Shown here in pieces: positions 22,128 to 35,846 of a stretch of DNA of 64,000 nt. Below the pieces are notes generated by a model that was given only the letters and a program-made list of their open reading frames with translations, had not been told where the DNA came from and did no database searches. Numbering within the stretch: the stretch's first letter is position 1; every line of letters begins with the position of its first letter. The DNA is taken from contig OZ025782.1 in assembly GCA_964019425.1 (NCBI GenBank), forward strand, positions 124,001-188,000, read 5' to 3'. The stretch is from Flectonema sp. DT1601 (taxonomy: Eukaryota > Euglenozoa > Diplonemea > Diplonemida > Diplonemidae). A program made the translations under genes and the position numbers.

Positions 22128-22631
22128 TTTGTTAATAGCTGTTGGGAAAAAGTAGTCGGTCTTCATCAAAAAACTCTGCGGCTCGAATATACCCCTCAGC
22201 ATATCTATCTTGTGGATTACAAGTAAACCATTTCATATTTGCTCTAATACCAGTTTCAGATGGCCAATTGCAATGCGGTGCAGCTGGAGGTGGTGTTGGT
22301 CTTGTTGTCCTGTCAAGCCATCGCAATCTCAGATGCAGGACATTATTGATAGCTGGGGAATGAAAAAGTATTTAGTTCACAAATGTCAAATTGCTTCACC
22401 GCCATAATTTCCACGTCAAAAACCCACCCGTACTCAACACAATAATTATGCTAAAGTGGTCACACTTGCCTAAGACGGCTAGCGCATCGTACGGCAAAAG
22501 AGAAAACAAAAAGTAAACCAATGGGGAAACTGAAATTATGCGGGTAACGTTCGTATGCGAAAACACATTTCAGCAGGGGATAAGATAAGCTACTTCCAGC
22601 TTATGGCGTTTGGGGAGGTGATTAAGTCAAT
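22128..22631. other. Intergenic between PDI-D and PDI-E, with a possible coding relic
   Basis: On the minus strand about 22132-22350 reads as an open frame of mixed composition (contains APHCNWPSETGIRANMKW and FFDEDRLLFPNSY) that looks more protein-like than other intergenic ORFs. It has no ATG of its own and no recognised family. Its upstream end has CCCCAG followed by CTATCAATAATG, resembling the PDI leader. It may be a gene fragment caught in the duplication; this is uncertain. Confidence 0.3.
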
Positions 22632-24281
22632 CTACAAAGACTTGGCGTTCTGACGGATGTACTCCTCCATCTCCTTGGTGTTACGTCCACCCTCGAACTT
22701 CAGGATCTGTTTATTTATTTATTTCATTGTATCTACAAAACTATATTGTTCAGTAGTTGCGTCAGTGTGACTAACCCATTTCAGGATTTATTTCGTACCC
22801 GCTGAGCACAAGTAAAATATTGTCCTCATCCTCACTCACTCACTCGCTCAGCAAATGAAAAAGAAACTCAATAACAACAATCAAGTGATTAACATACCTC
22901 GTTGCTTCCAGAAGGAACGAACATGAGGGTAGGGAATCCCTGAACATCGAATCCCTTTGGTGCGTCGTTGGTGGTGGCGTCGAACTTGGCGATCACGACG
23001 TTCTCGTCGTTCTCGAAGTTCTTGGCAAGTGCCTCGTAGTCAGGGATCATCGACTTGCAGTGTCCACACCATGGAGCGTAGAACTTGATGAAGACGTCCT
23101 TCTTCTCATCGAACACGATGTCCTTGAAGGTGCTTCCGACCAAAACGGTAAGTCCGTCAGTGGTTGGGTTCTCTGGGGCTTCGTCAGACTTGACAGTTGG
23201 CACCAACTTGCCGGCAGCCCAGTCTCCAACCCAGCTGGCGAAGTCCTCAGAGGCGAGGGACTTGGTCTCATCGAATCCGAAGTGCTCACCGTTGTCGTCA
23301 ATTCCGAATGCTGGCCAAACCTTTCCGGAAAGTCCAACTCTGCTGGCCATCTGTCCGTACTGGACTCCGCTCAACCAAACCATGCTCATCTTTCCCTTTA
23401 CGCTCTCAGCAAGCTTCTCAACGGCGTCCTTGGCTTCTGGAGTCATGTCAACATCTTGTGGGTCAACAAACAACCATCCGAGTGGAAGACCACGGTCAAC
23501 GTACGACTTGTAGTTGTCAGGTCCGATCTCAGCGAACAATCTGAAGCTTGAGGCCTTGATGAACTCGACGGCGGTGGCAGCGTCGAACTTCTCGGCAACG
23601 TCCTTCTTGCTGTCGAAGGACTTGTACACAACAAGTCCTGGGGCGGCAACTCCTTCAGCCTTGGCAACGTCAGCGCTGTACACGGCTCCGAAGACGTGGT
23701 CAGAGCGCTTCTGCTTTGCGAGCTTTGAGAACGCCTTGGCGTCGTCACTCTCAGCAGACTCGAAGAAACCAACAACGACAACTTCGTGAGCCGCCTGGAA
23801 GGCAGTGAGTTCCTCGGCGTTGGCGACTTCCTTCACAGCTGGTCCAGACATCTTCTTCACCCATGATACGATGTCAGCTGAGGTTCTTCCTCCCTCGTAG
23901 TCACTCACCTCTCCGTCAATGAAGGCCTTGATGGTTGGGTATCCCTGGACTGCGTACTGCTGACCAAGGTCCGACTCGATGGTGGCATCAACCTGTCGGG
24001 GATTGTTATGTTAACGTTAAGTACTACCCCTTGACCCAAAGACAGCATTCTATTTAAATAACACATACCTTGACAAGAGTCGCGGTTCCCTTCAACTCGG
24101 TGGCGGCGGCCTCCCACTCAGGAGTGAGCTTCTTGCAGTGACCACACCATGGAGCGTAGAACTCAGCGAGCATGATTCCCTCAGCAGTTGAGAGTTCCTT
24201 CCAGTTGGATGCCTCTCCGACGACAACGTCGGAGGCGGCGGCGACGCCGAGCATCGCGAGAGCTGCGAAAATAGTGCGCAT
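22632..24281 (-). CDS. Protein disulfide-isomerase PDI-E (three exons)
   Basis: Exons: 24069-24281, 22898-23992, 22632-22706; introns 76 and 191 bp, almost the same as those of A, C and D. Protein of 460 residues: signal peptide, CGHC near 46-49, b-b' region, CGHC near 380-383, C-terminus NAKSL without KDEL. It carries the D-type PQDVDMTPEAKD segment but the C-type FASWVGDW segment and C-type start region. The 5' leader after the CAG is 12 nt (CTATCAACAAAA). Flanks on both sides differ from the other copies, so conversion seems confined to the transcribed part here. Confidence 0.95.
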
Positions 24282-25765
24282 TTTTGTTGATAGCTGTGTG
24301 AATAGTATTATATTACAGGCCAACCAACCCTGACAGAAGTAACTAAAGTATCAGCGGGATCATTGCCTGTTGGCCACGCGATACTTTATGAAGTATTTTA
24401 GAATGCTTAGAGAGCATAGGATAGAACGAGTTATTCTAACCCAAGAAGAGTTATTGGGATCGTACACCTGGTCCAATGTGACTGAACCAATACGAGTTAG
24501 AAAGGTCATTGTAACCTTTCTTGTGAATAGTAAGAAAAAGAAAAAGCTGATGCAAAAAACAAAAAATAATGGGTAGGGGAAAAGAAAAAAAGGGAGTCCT
24601 CTGCGATTGACACACTCACTACATATGAATAATTGTTAGCAAAAATCATCATCAGAATTGATGGCTAAATGCTTATAATCAAAATCAACAGTCACGCAGC
24701 AATAATGGACGTAAAAAAAAAGGAGACGAATACTTGAGGACTCATCCAGTCTTGTTGTTGTCACTTCTTTCTTGTGATTGAAAGAAAAATAGTACAAAGT
24801 ATGAAGCAAACTGTGCTATGTCAAGATACTAATAATAATTATTGGAAATCTACATTAACATAAGAAAACACATCATGACTATTTTTTTTTCTTCCTTTTT
24901 TTTTTTAAAATTCTTTCTTTTTTTTTCTGCTGTGTTTTGTTCCCGACCGTGTTAAGAGGACGTTGTGATGTTTTCACAACAGTTACAAAACTAAACCTCA
25001 TTTTAGTATACTACAAAATATTGTAAGTTCATCCCGACGGGGGAAACTGCTGTCAAAAAAAAATACTGCGGGGGAAGGGAATTGCAGAACAAAAAGATAA
25101 AATCGTTTGACGCTGCTGAAGGGAGACAATTCAAGGGGAAAACAAGGCAACCAGAAGCTAAGCTGTCGTCTCTTTTGTTTATAATTACAAACGAAAGAAG
25201 AGAAGACAAACCAGTTTTATGCAACAACTTCCAATGAAGGTACACAATTAAGGTGTTCCTTTTGCCTATAGGGATGATTCCAGCATATGTTTTTTTTATT
25301 TTTATTTTTTTGCATCGACGAAGTCGGAGAGAAAGAAAAAAACTATTTCAGATTAATAAGAGCCGTTTTTATTTATTATTTATCAAATGTTATCTATTTT
25401 TCCTGCGAGACCAGTAATACTGTCTGCGATCAACAAAATATATAAGGCTTTTATCTGAATGGTTTTTTTTTTTTTTTTTTTTGTTTAAACACCACCAAGA
25501 CGTGCGTTGCTGAAATTCTTTTCAGGCCATCGATGGTGTGGTGCATTCTACAATATTTTCTTTTCATAAAAAAGGGTTGAGATGCATTCGTTATGTCCCA
25601 ATAGAATTCTTTGATTTTTGTTTGGTCTCACTGCTGAGCAGAGGGAGTCTACTGAAGGGGATGTCCTAACTAGTGTCAGACCAGGACATTTTTTTGGGAG
25701 AAGGGAGTCATTCCCTTTCTTTGGAATAAAAAAAAAAAAAAAAATTATTTTTTCTGATGTTATTT
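24282..25765. other. Intergenic, no gene seen
   Basis: About 1.5 kb, AT-rich, with T runs near 25463-25482 and A runs near 25730-25743. No supported ORF. Confidence 0.5.
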
Positions 25766-27353
25766 TTACTTCTCCGACGAGATTTCAGCAATCTCACAAT
25801 GTTCTTTAATGAAGGCGTCCATGCTCTCTAAATCCTTGTTTCCGGTGTATTTAATGAGCTGTTTTTTTTTTTTTTTTGGTATTTTATTTTATGATGAGCC
25901 GTCTAAAAAGAAATCAAAAATACAACGTCAAACATACCTCATTGGTTCCTCTTTTTACAAGAACAAGGGTCGGGAAAACGTGCTTCCATTCAAACTTCTT
26001 TGGAGCGTCGTTCTTGGTGCCGTCAATCTCAGCTATGATTATGTTTTCTTGTTTTAGATACTCAGTCGCGAGATCTCTGAAAGAATCTTCCATTTTCCTG
26101 CTGTGGCCATCATGTGGAGAGTGGAATCGAATAAAAACATCATTCGATGTGTTGTAAACAACATCAGAGAATGTTGAACCAACGACTGTTGTCAACCCTC
26201 TAAAAACAGGTATAGACGGTTCTACGTCTGACCTAACGGTGGGTTCTAAGGATTCGTTAGAAAAGTCAGAGAGCCATTTATTAAATTCAGGAGATCCGAT
26301 AATCTTGTCCTCATCAAAATCAAAGTGTTCTCCCTGATCGTCAATTCCAAATGCTGGCCACTTCAATCCAGAAAGACCAAGTTTGTGAGCCATCTTCTCA
26401 TTCTTAACACCATCAACCCAAACCATACTTATCTTACCTTTGTATTGTCCTGCTATGTCTGCAATGGCAGACTTGGCTGCTGCTGATTCTTCTTCGTTTT
26501 CACCATCGACAAATAACCATCCGATAGGAAGCTTTCTTTCAATATACGACTTGTAAATAGATGGTTTGATTTCAGTGAATAATCTAAAGCTGGATGCGGT
26601 AATGAAGTCCAACGCTGTTGTGAGATCGAAAGTGTCGGCGATGTCTTTAAGCTCATCGAATTCCTTGTACACAACCAATCCGGGAATTTTAACTCCTTCC
26701 TTTTTAGCTAACTTCTCATCAGTAACTAATCCAAAAAGGTGATTCATACGGTGGGATGAGCAGAATTGCTCCCACTCAGTTGCTTCCTTGCTTCCTTTCT
26801 GTAAGTAAGCCACCGTCACAACCTCGTGATGGTCAGTAAACTTAGTTAGCTCTGATTCTGTTGCAATCAAGCTCATGGGAGGTACCGAGTGTTTCTTCAC
26901 CCAAGTAACAATCTCATCAGTGTGCCTTCCACCATTGTAATCAGTTTGTTCACCGTGAATAAATGCAAAAATCTTTGGGTAGGAATCGATTTTGTAATCC
27001 TTTTTAAGCTGAGATTCTTGTTCTCCATTCACCTGTTTTGATGTTTATATTTGTCTGAGCTACATACATGAGAATATAATAAAATAATTACATACAACCA
27101 CAAATAGTACATCGTCTTTTAGGATTCTCGCTGCTTCCTCAAACTCTGGGCTGAAACGCTTGCTGTGTCCACACCAAGGAGCGATAAACATAACCAAAAC
27201 AATGCCATCAGAATTTGTTATGTCTTGCCAGTTGGAGGAATCACCTTCGACGACGTAGTTTTCTTCCTCAAGCTCTTCTTCATCTTCTCCCTCTTGAGCG
27301 AAGGTATGCGACACGATTGTCAGCGCTAGCAATAATAACAGAAGGGATCTCAT
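25766..27353 (-). CDS. PDI-like protein PDI-F with degenerate active sites (CGHS and DGHS)
   Basis: Exons: 27096-27353, 25938-27032, 25766-25858; introns 63 and 79 bp. Protein of 481 residues. Signal peptide ([19 protein letters not shown]) is followed by a very acidic stretch ([11 protein letters not shown]). The first thioredoxin domain has APWCGHS, so the resolving Cys is Ser; the second has SPHDGHS, so both Cys are gone. The b and b' domains are well kept ([25 protein letters not shown]). I infer that disulfide exchange is lost and that a chaperone or client-binding role remains, as known for other non-catalytic PDI relatives. It ends SSEK, not KDEL. The reading frame is intact and intron positions match the paralogs, so this is not an obvious pseudogene. 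Confidence 0.92.
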
Positions 27354-29060
27354 TTTTTTTTTTTTTTTTTTTCAATTTGATTTACTCCTTTAAAGCAAAA
27401 AAACAGTAAAAAAAAAACCAACAGAAAAATAGCAATTTAAAAAAAAAACAGCTGACAAAAAAAAAACAAACGCTGTGATCATCTTCGTCAATAATTATGT
27501 TGTTATAAATGTGAAGAGTCACAACACTTATTTCACAACTGAAATTGGATTCGATCACTAATTTTCATTTTTGATTTCTTTTTTTTTTTTTTTTTTTTTT
27601 CATGTGAAGAATTGCTTGCTCGGGATCATTTTTTCCTTGAGCTAAATGCACGTATTGCTTGTCCGAAAAGCTTTTAGAGCCAAAAGGTCAAGCTGATGCA
27701 AAAAAAACGCAAAAGATCTTTAAATTATCAGAAATAAATAAAAAAAGCTCACAAAGAAAAGAAGTTTTTCGCTAAGGTAAACTTATTGTAATAAATAACA
27801 ATTTGCTTACCAAGTGATTCTACCGGAGGTTGAATTGAAGGCGACTCACCTTTCGCCCCACGTCCTTTTTTTTTTTTTTTTTTTTTTTCATTATTATTTC
27901 CTCTTTCAAAACTCGTTTTTTTTTCGAAGTTATGTGATTTTTTCGTAGAGAAAAAAAAAAAAAAAGAATATAAAAAAAGACAAGAGCAAGAGACGAAAGA
28001 AAAAAATAATAGAAAAAAAAAAAGAAAATGAACTGTTTCCAAAGAAAATAATGATATTGGAACCAGTAGTGAGTAGTAAGGAGAATCTTATCAAAAAAAA
28101 AACACAACTTTTTTTTTCTAATGTGACGACGGGTAGATTCATCATCGTCAACAAGACAAATCAACACCACGTCCAAGGTAGTGTCACATATTTTTTTTCA
28201 GAATTGTAGCATTTTTTCCCCACAAAACATGTTCCCTGAGAAATATCAATCAGAGAACCGTAGTAATTTCATCTCTTTTCATTAAAAGCAGAAGATTCTC
28301 ACAAAAAAGAAGCCTTCCGCAGTCTACTGTGAGCACGAAGCGTCGTAGTCGATGCTGTAGTGCAATGCAAAAAAAAAAAAAAAAAAAAAAAAAGAAATCG
28401 GGGTTTGGGTGATCGTAGTCTCTGTTGCTATGACATAGCAACAGGGAAAAGAGCATTATTGGAGACTCAGTTCCTCTGGTTGTTTGCTAAGCAGAACAGA
28501 GAAGACTTGTAGGATGAGATTGCTATAAAAAAAAGTAAACAAAATAATTAAATAAAAAACCAAAAAAGAAAAAACAAAAAAAAGGTAATCGGCAGCATGC
28601 GAGTCAACGTTCGGGCGTGCCAAGCAACCAACAAAAAAAAAAAAAAAAAAAAATTAAAATAAAATAAAAAATCTCACGACCGTACTTCCTATTCACTTCC
28701 TCCACTACATTCAACAGCCGTGTGAGAAGTATCCCGTGGATCACATGAAGTATTTTTCTTAATCCGCAATAACGGAAAAACAGGAACACATCGTCAAAAG
28801 AAGACAAAAAAAAAAAGAATTTTCTCTCAGGGGAAGGGGGTTAAGCCTATATTCCCAGACCAAGAGATTAGAGAGAGAGGATGCTTTTTGCAAATGTTGT
28901 GTCTGCAAAAAACAATATTGGGCAACAAAAAAAAAAAGGGAAAAAAAACTAATAATTCGAACTTCAGGTAAGATTATTTGATAATATCAGAGCAGCAGGC
29001 CTACTCCCGATCTCTCTTAACCTTTGTATTGACTAATGAATTAGAAGTGTCTAAGATTCT
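27354..29060. other. Intergenic, no gene seen
   Basis: About 1.7 kb dominated by A/T homopolymers (for example 27579-27600, 27867-27888, 28369-28393 and 28633-28652). The ORFs are Phe/Lys-rich by-products. Nothing else recognised. Confidence 0.5.
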
Positions 29061-32386
<3,326 letters not shown>

Positions 32387-33143
32387 TTGATTTTGATGTT
32401 TTGTTCTCAAATGCTGATTTTGAGGTGAAAAGTGAACAATTAAATAAATATTAACAAGTACAATAAAAACTGAAACAACCTCAACAACTGAACATATCAA
32501 TTACTTTTGTGTCGTCTGAACGAAGGAAATATTATTACGAAAAAAGTCGTCGCGACTTGGTTGACAAACTGCTACAGACGGATCGGTGTATCAGTGATGA
32601 CTTATCACATAAGAAGTTAAAGATCTGGTCTAGTGCACTACTAAAGGGGAGCGAACTATGATCTCCTTTTTCCTTCTCTTCTGTTTTCAGCTTATCACTA
32701 CTGCATAGTACAACATACTTCGCATCATCACAATCGTGTACACCTCAGTAGTCCATTCATAGACATCGTTAATAAAGACGAAGTAATTGGTTATGGTTAC
32801 CTTGCGGGTCACAGTTGCTACCACACAATCGTATTTCTACGTAGCGTAAAAAAAAAAGGTTTCCCTAATCAGACCAACTAAGGATGTTAAAAATAGTTTT
32901 ATAGTTTTCGTTTTTTTCACAAACACGGTGAAGAAGGCAACACACATCAATTACAACAGACGTGCTTTGGCAGCACCTCTACGTACCACATTGGAGGATA
33001 ATCAACAAATACACACGTTGTTTTTATTATCAAAAAAAATATACCCTTCTTTTTTTACAAGAAGAGAGGTTAACAAGATTCGTTTGAAAGGTATTTTAGA
33101 CAAAATAAATAAATAAAATAAGACAACAGTTGAATTGTTTCAT
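32387..33143. other. Intergenic, no gene seen
   Basis: About 760 bp. The acceptor-like AATCAG of PDI-G lies at 32414-32416 (minus strand). A GTGCT-TTGGC-AGCAC hairpin near 32960 was examined as a U6 candidate and rejected. No ORF supported. Confidence 0.45.
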
Positions 33144-33902
33144 CTAGCGTCTCTTGGATTCTCTTTCACGGTAGATGAATGAAGTGCATCCATGTACAGC
33201 TGACTTTAATAAGGTCAAAGGAACTATTATCCACATGATGTTAATACCGTATGCAAACCAAAAGAATACTATGTGTTCAAATGTAAATTCCAAATTCCAA
33301 TCAGCGTTAACGCACTTAAACCCGTTGAGTATAACAGGAACAGCAAACATAATTGTTCCGACAAAGTGTAGTGTACATGTAATTATTTCCATTGGATACT
33401 TTAAAGGATGATTCCAACAGTAACATAAATAAGTAATAAGGCAGGCTGGTGATTGCATAAAAATTTCTACATAAGCGACCATCACAGCATCAGATTGTTT
33501 GTCAGCATATCTGTTTGTTATATAATACACAGTTATTTCTAAAAAAAATTAAAAAAATAATGAAAAATCATACCTGCTGTCTACTTTCAAGTATTGCGGA
33601 GACAACAACGGAACAGCTTGTAACGCTCCAGCAAACCCATCCATCAGTAACATAATTATAGTTCCATTGAAGAGATACCAACCAGCCTTCACACTTTCAG
33701 TATCAGTCAGCGGAACACGCTTACCACACAAATGAGAAATTAAAAACATCACAACTACTAACAAGACTGGTCCGTAGACATACGGACAAGTGATCATTTC
33801 TAGTCGCTCGGCATTGGTAGTTTTAGGATCGTAGAATAGAGGGACTAGGAGGCAACATCCGCAAAACATTCCCATCGGATCAAAGGTCTTTAGGAGTCCC
33901 AT
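33144..33902 (-). CDS. EBP/EXPERA-domain membrane protein (sterol delta8-delta7 isomerase-like, two exons)
   Basis: Exons: 33574-33902 and 33144-33510; intron 63 bp (GTATGA...CAG). Protein of 231 residues with five or so hydrophobic segments. The EXPERA/EBP pattern is visible: WYLFNGTIIMLLMDGF (75-90), PQYLKVDSRY (102-111), VEIF with the conserved Glu (125), HPLKYP, and a final GINIMWIIVP with the conserved Asn and Trp. EBP moves the delta8 double bond to delta7 in sterol synthesis in the ER. At the place of the human EBP His-x3-Glu pair this protein seems to have Asn and Asp, so isomerase activity is uncertain; EBPL- or TMEM97-like roles are possible. The ATG at 33900-33902 is the first in frame, but an upstream exon is not excluded. 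Confidence 0.75.
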
Positions 33903-34095
33903 TGTTGTTAAAACACTCAAACTGCTAAAACGAGTGATATCAATCTACAGTTTGTTAAGATAGTTTTTACCCTGACAGAAATGACAGTAAATGGATTTAA
34001 CAAATCCCACTCGTGGGTATCACAAACATGTAAATAAAACAACACGAACATAACTACAATATCAGGGGGGTCGTTATCAGAAACAGTCTAAAGTA

Positions 34096-35200
34096 CTACT
34101 TCTCTCCGTCTACTAAATATTGTTCAATAAATTCGACTACACCGTCGAGTGTTCCTCCTTCAGTAGTAAACTGATGATTTGTTTCTGACTTTAAGTTCTC
34201 AATTGCAAAGGAAGGGAATTTTTTACCCTTGAGACCAATTCGTTGAGCCATCTCTGGATAGACAGTTCCGTCCATCCAGACGAGACTCATTTTATTTTTT
34301 GTAATATGAGCATTGAGTGACAGCAATTCCATTGCTGACTTAGTATCAGCGTCTTCAGGACCGTTCGTAAACAACCATCCAACTGGTAGTTTTCTAGCTT
34401 CAAATGATTTGTAGTTTTCTGAAGTCATTTCAGTAAACAATTTGAATGATTCTGTCGCGATGAAATCTCTCACAGCAGAAGACTTAAAGAGTTCATCTCC
34501 TACTTCAAACAGGTTCTTCTTCTCATCGAAAGGTTTGTATAAGACGACTCCAGGACCTGATAATCCTTCTTGTTTAGCTATTTGGATGTCATGGATGATA
34601 TAAAAAGAGTGTTGTTTATCAAATATATGACTAAGATGACCTAATTTCTTTATATTATCATGTCCTTCTGGGAAGAATCCAACGACGGCCATGTCTTTAT
34701 CAGCGTCCTTCTTGACGGCTGTCAACTCGTCTGGTTTCAGAATCGCAATTGCTGGAGCATGCTCAAAGGCGATTAGTTCTTCTGCTGACCTGCCTCCTGA
34801 TTTGATTTGTTTTTTCACTCATTGGAATCCAAGTAGAGATTCAAAAAATTTCTCAAAAAAATAAAAAAGTAATACCTTTGTACATAGAGCTCACCCCATC
34901 ATGGAACACCATTATAGTCGGATATCCTCTAATGCCGTATTCTTCACAGAGTTCTTTATTTTCTTCTGTCGTGCAGTCAACCTTTATCATTTTAGCTGTA
35001 TCCTTTAGAGCAGTAGCGGCTTTTTCCCATGCCGGTTGTAACTTCTGACAATGACCACACCATGGAGCATAAAATTCAACCAGTGAATACCCACTTGAAG
35101 TTTCTGTTGTGAATTCAGATTGACCACTCAGCTCAAGTACATCGTTACTTACAGCTACCGCAATCAGTGATAAGAAGACGGTTGATTTACTACAAGGCAT
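34096..35200 (-). CDS. Short PDI-like protein PDI-H, one catalytic domain (two exons)
   Basis: Exons: 34876-35200 and 34096-34796; intron 79 bp (GTATTA...CAG), at a different position from the paralogs and in phase 1; the intron after the first domain found in the others is absent. Protein of 341 residues: signal peptide (MPCSKSTVFLSLIAVAVS), thioredoxin domain with WCGHC (48-51) and RGYPTI, then b and b' domains (VVLYKPF, LPVGWLF). It stops at DGEK about where the second thioredoxin domain would begin, so the domain layout is a-b-b'. The terminal Lys is not part of a KDEL. I infer a reduced PDI, perhaps a dedicated oxidase or partner of the full-length copies. A TTTCTTACACAG site lies 11 nt upstream of the ATG. 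Confidence 0.93.
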
Positions 35201-35402
35201 TGTTATAAGAACTGTGTAAGAAATGTATTCGATGCAACAACACAACATTAAGTTTTTTTTAATTTATTCAAGTTGCCCTTATCAAGACAACGAAGGTTAT
35301 CTAAAAAGATTATCTAGGAGGGTCACATTGAGGGGGGTTTGTGATACTTGGAAGGTACTGAAAAGGGGAATTCTTTCTATTTTTTTGATTCGTTCGTTCG
35401 TG

Positions 35403-35433
<31 letters not shown>

Positions 35434-35846
35434 GTTGTAAAAAATTCTGTGACTGCGAAGCCATTTTTAGCAAAGTCCTTTTCTTGCACATCTTAACAAT
35501 AATAACATTGCTAGACTAAAAGAATATATGAAAAAAGAAAAAAAAAGGGACCAGCTGTAGCCTGAAAACAGTTAAAACTGCTGATTAATAAGCCATTCGG
35601 TTGGGAATTCTAATTCTCAAAAAAAAAAAAAAAAGAAACTTAAAAAAATCTATACATGAACTCTTATCGATATGTCGGGTCGGAGAGAACAGTTAAAAAC
35701 CAGCATCTCATTATCAATGGAAATGATTTCACTCCCAAAGAACATAATCTAGTCCCACAGCGGGGGTAGCGGTGGCAGAGTAGCAAAAGCAGCAAAGGCT
35801 GCTGTACGACTGAATAATAAAAAAAAAAAAAAAAAAAAAAAACTAC
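35201..35846. other. Intergenic, no gene seen
   Basis: Contains a 29-nt T run at 35405-35433 and an A run near 35820-35842 just past the kinesin stop codon. No gene supported. Confidence 0.5.

Noticed and set aside
32949-33030. U6 snRNA-like start (GTGCT hairpin AGCAC followed by TTGGA)
   Set aside because: The invariant ACAGAGA and AGC elements and the 3' T tract in the right place are missing.
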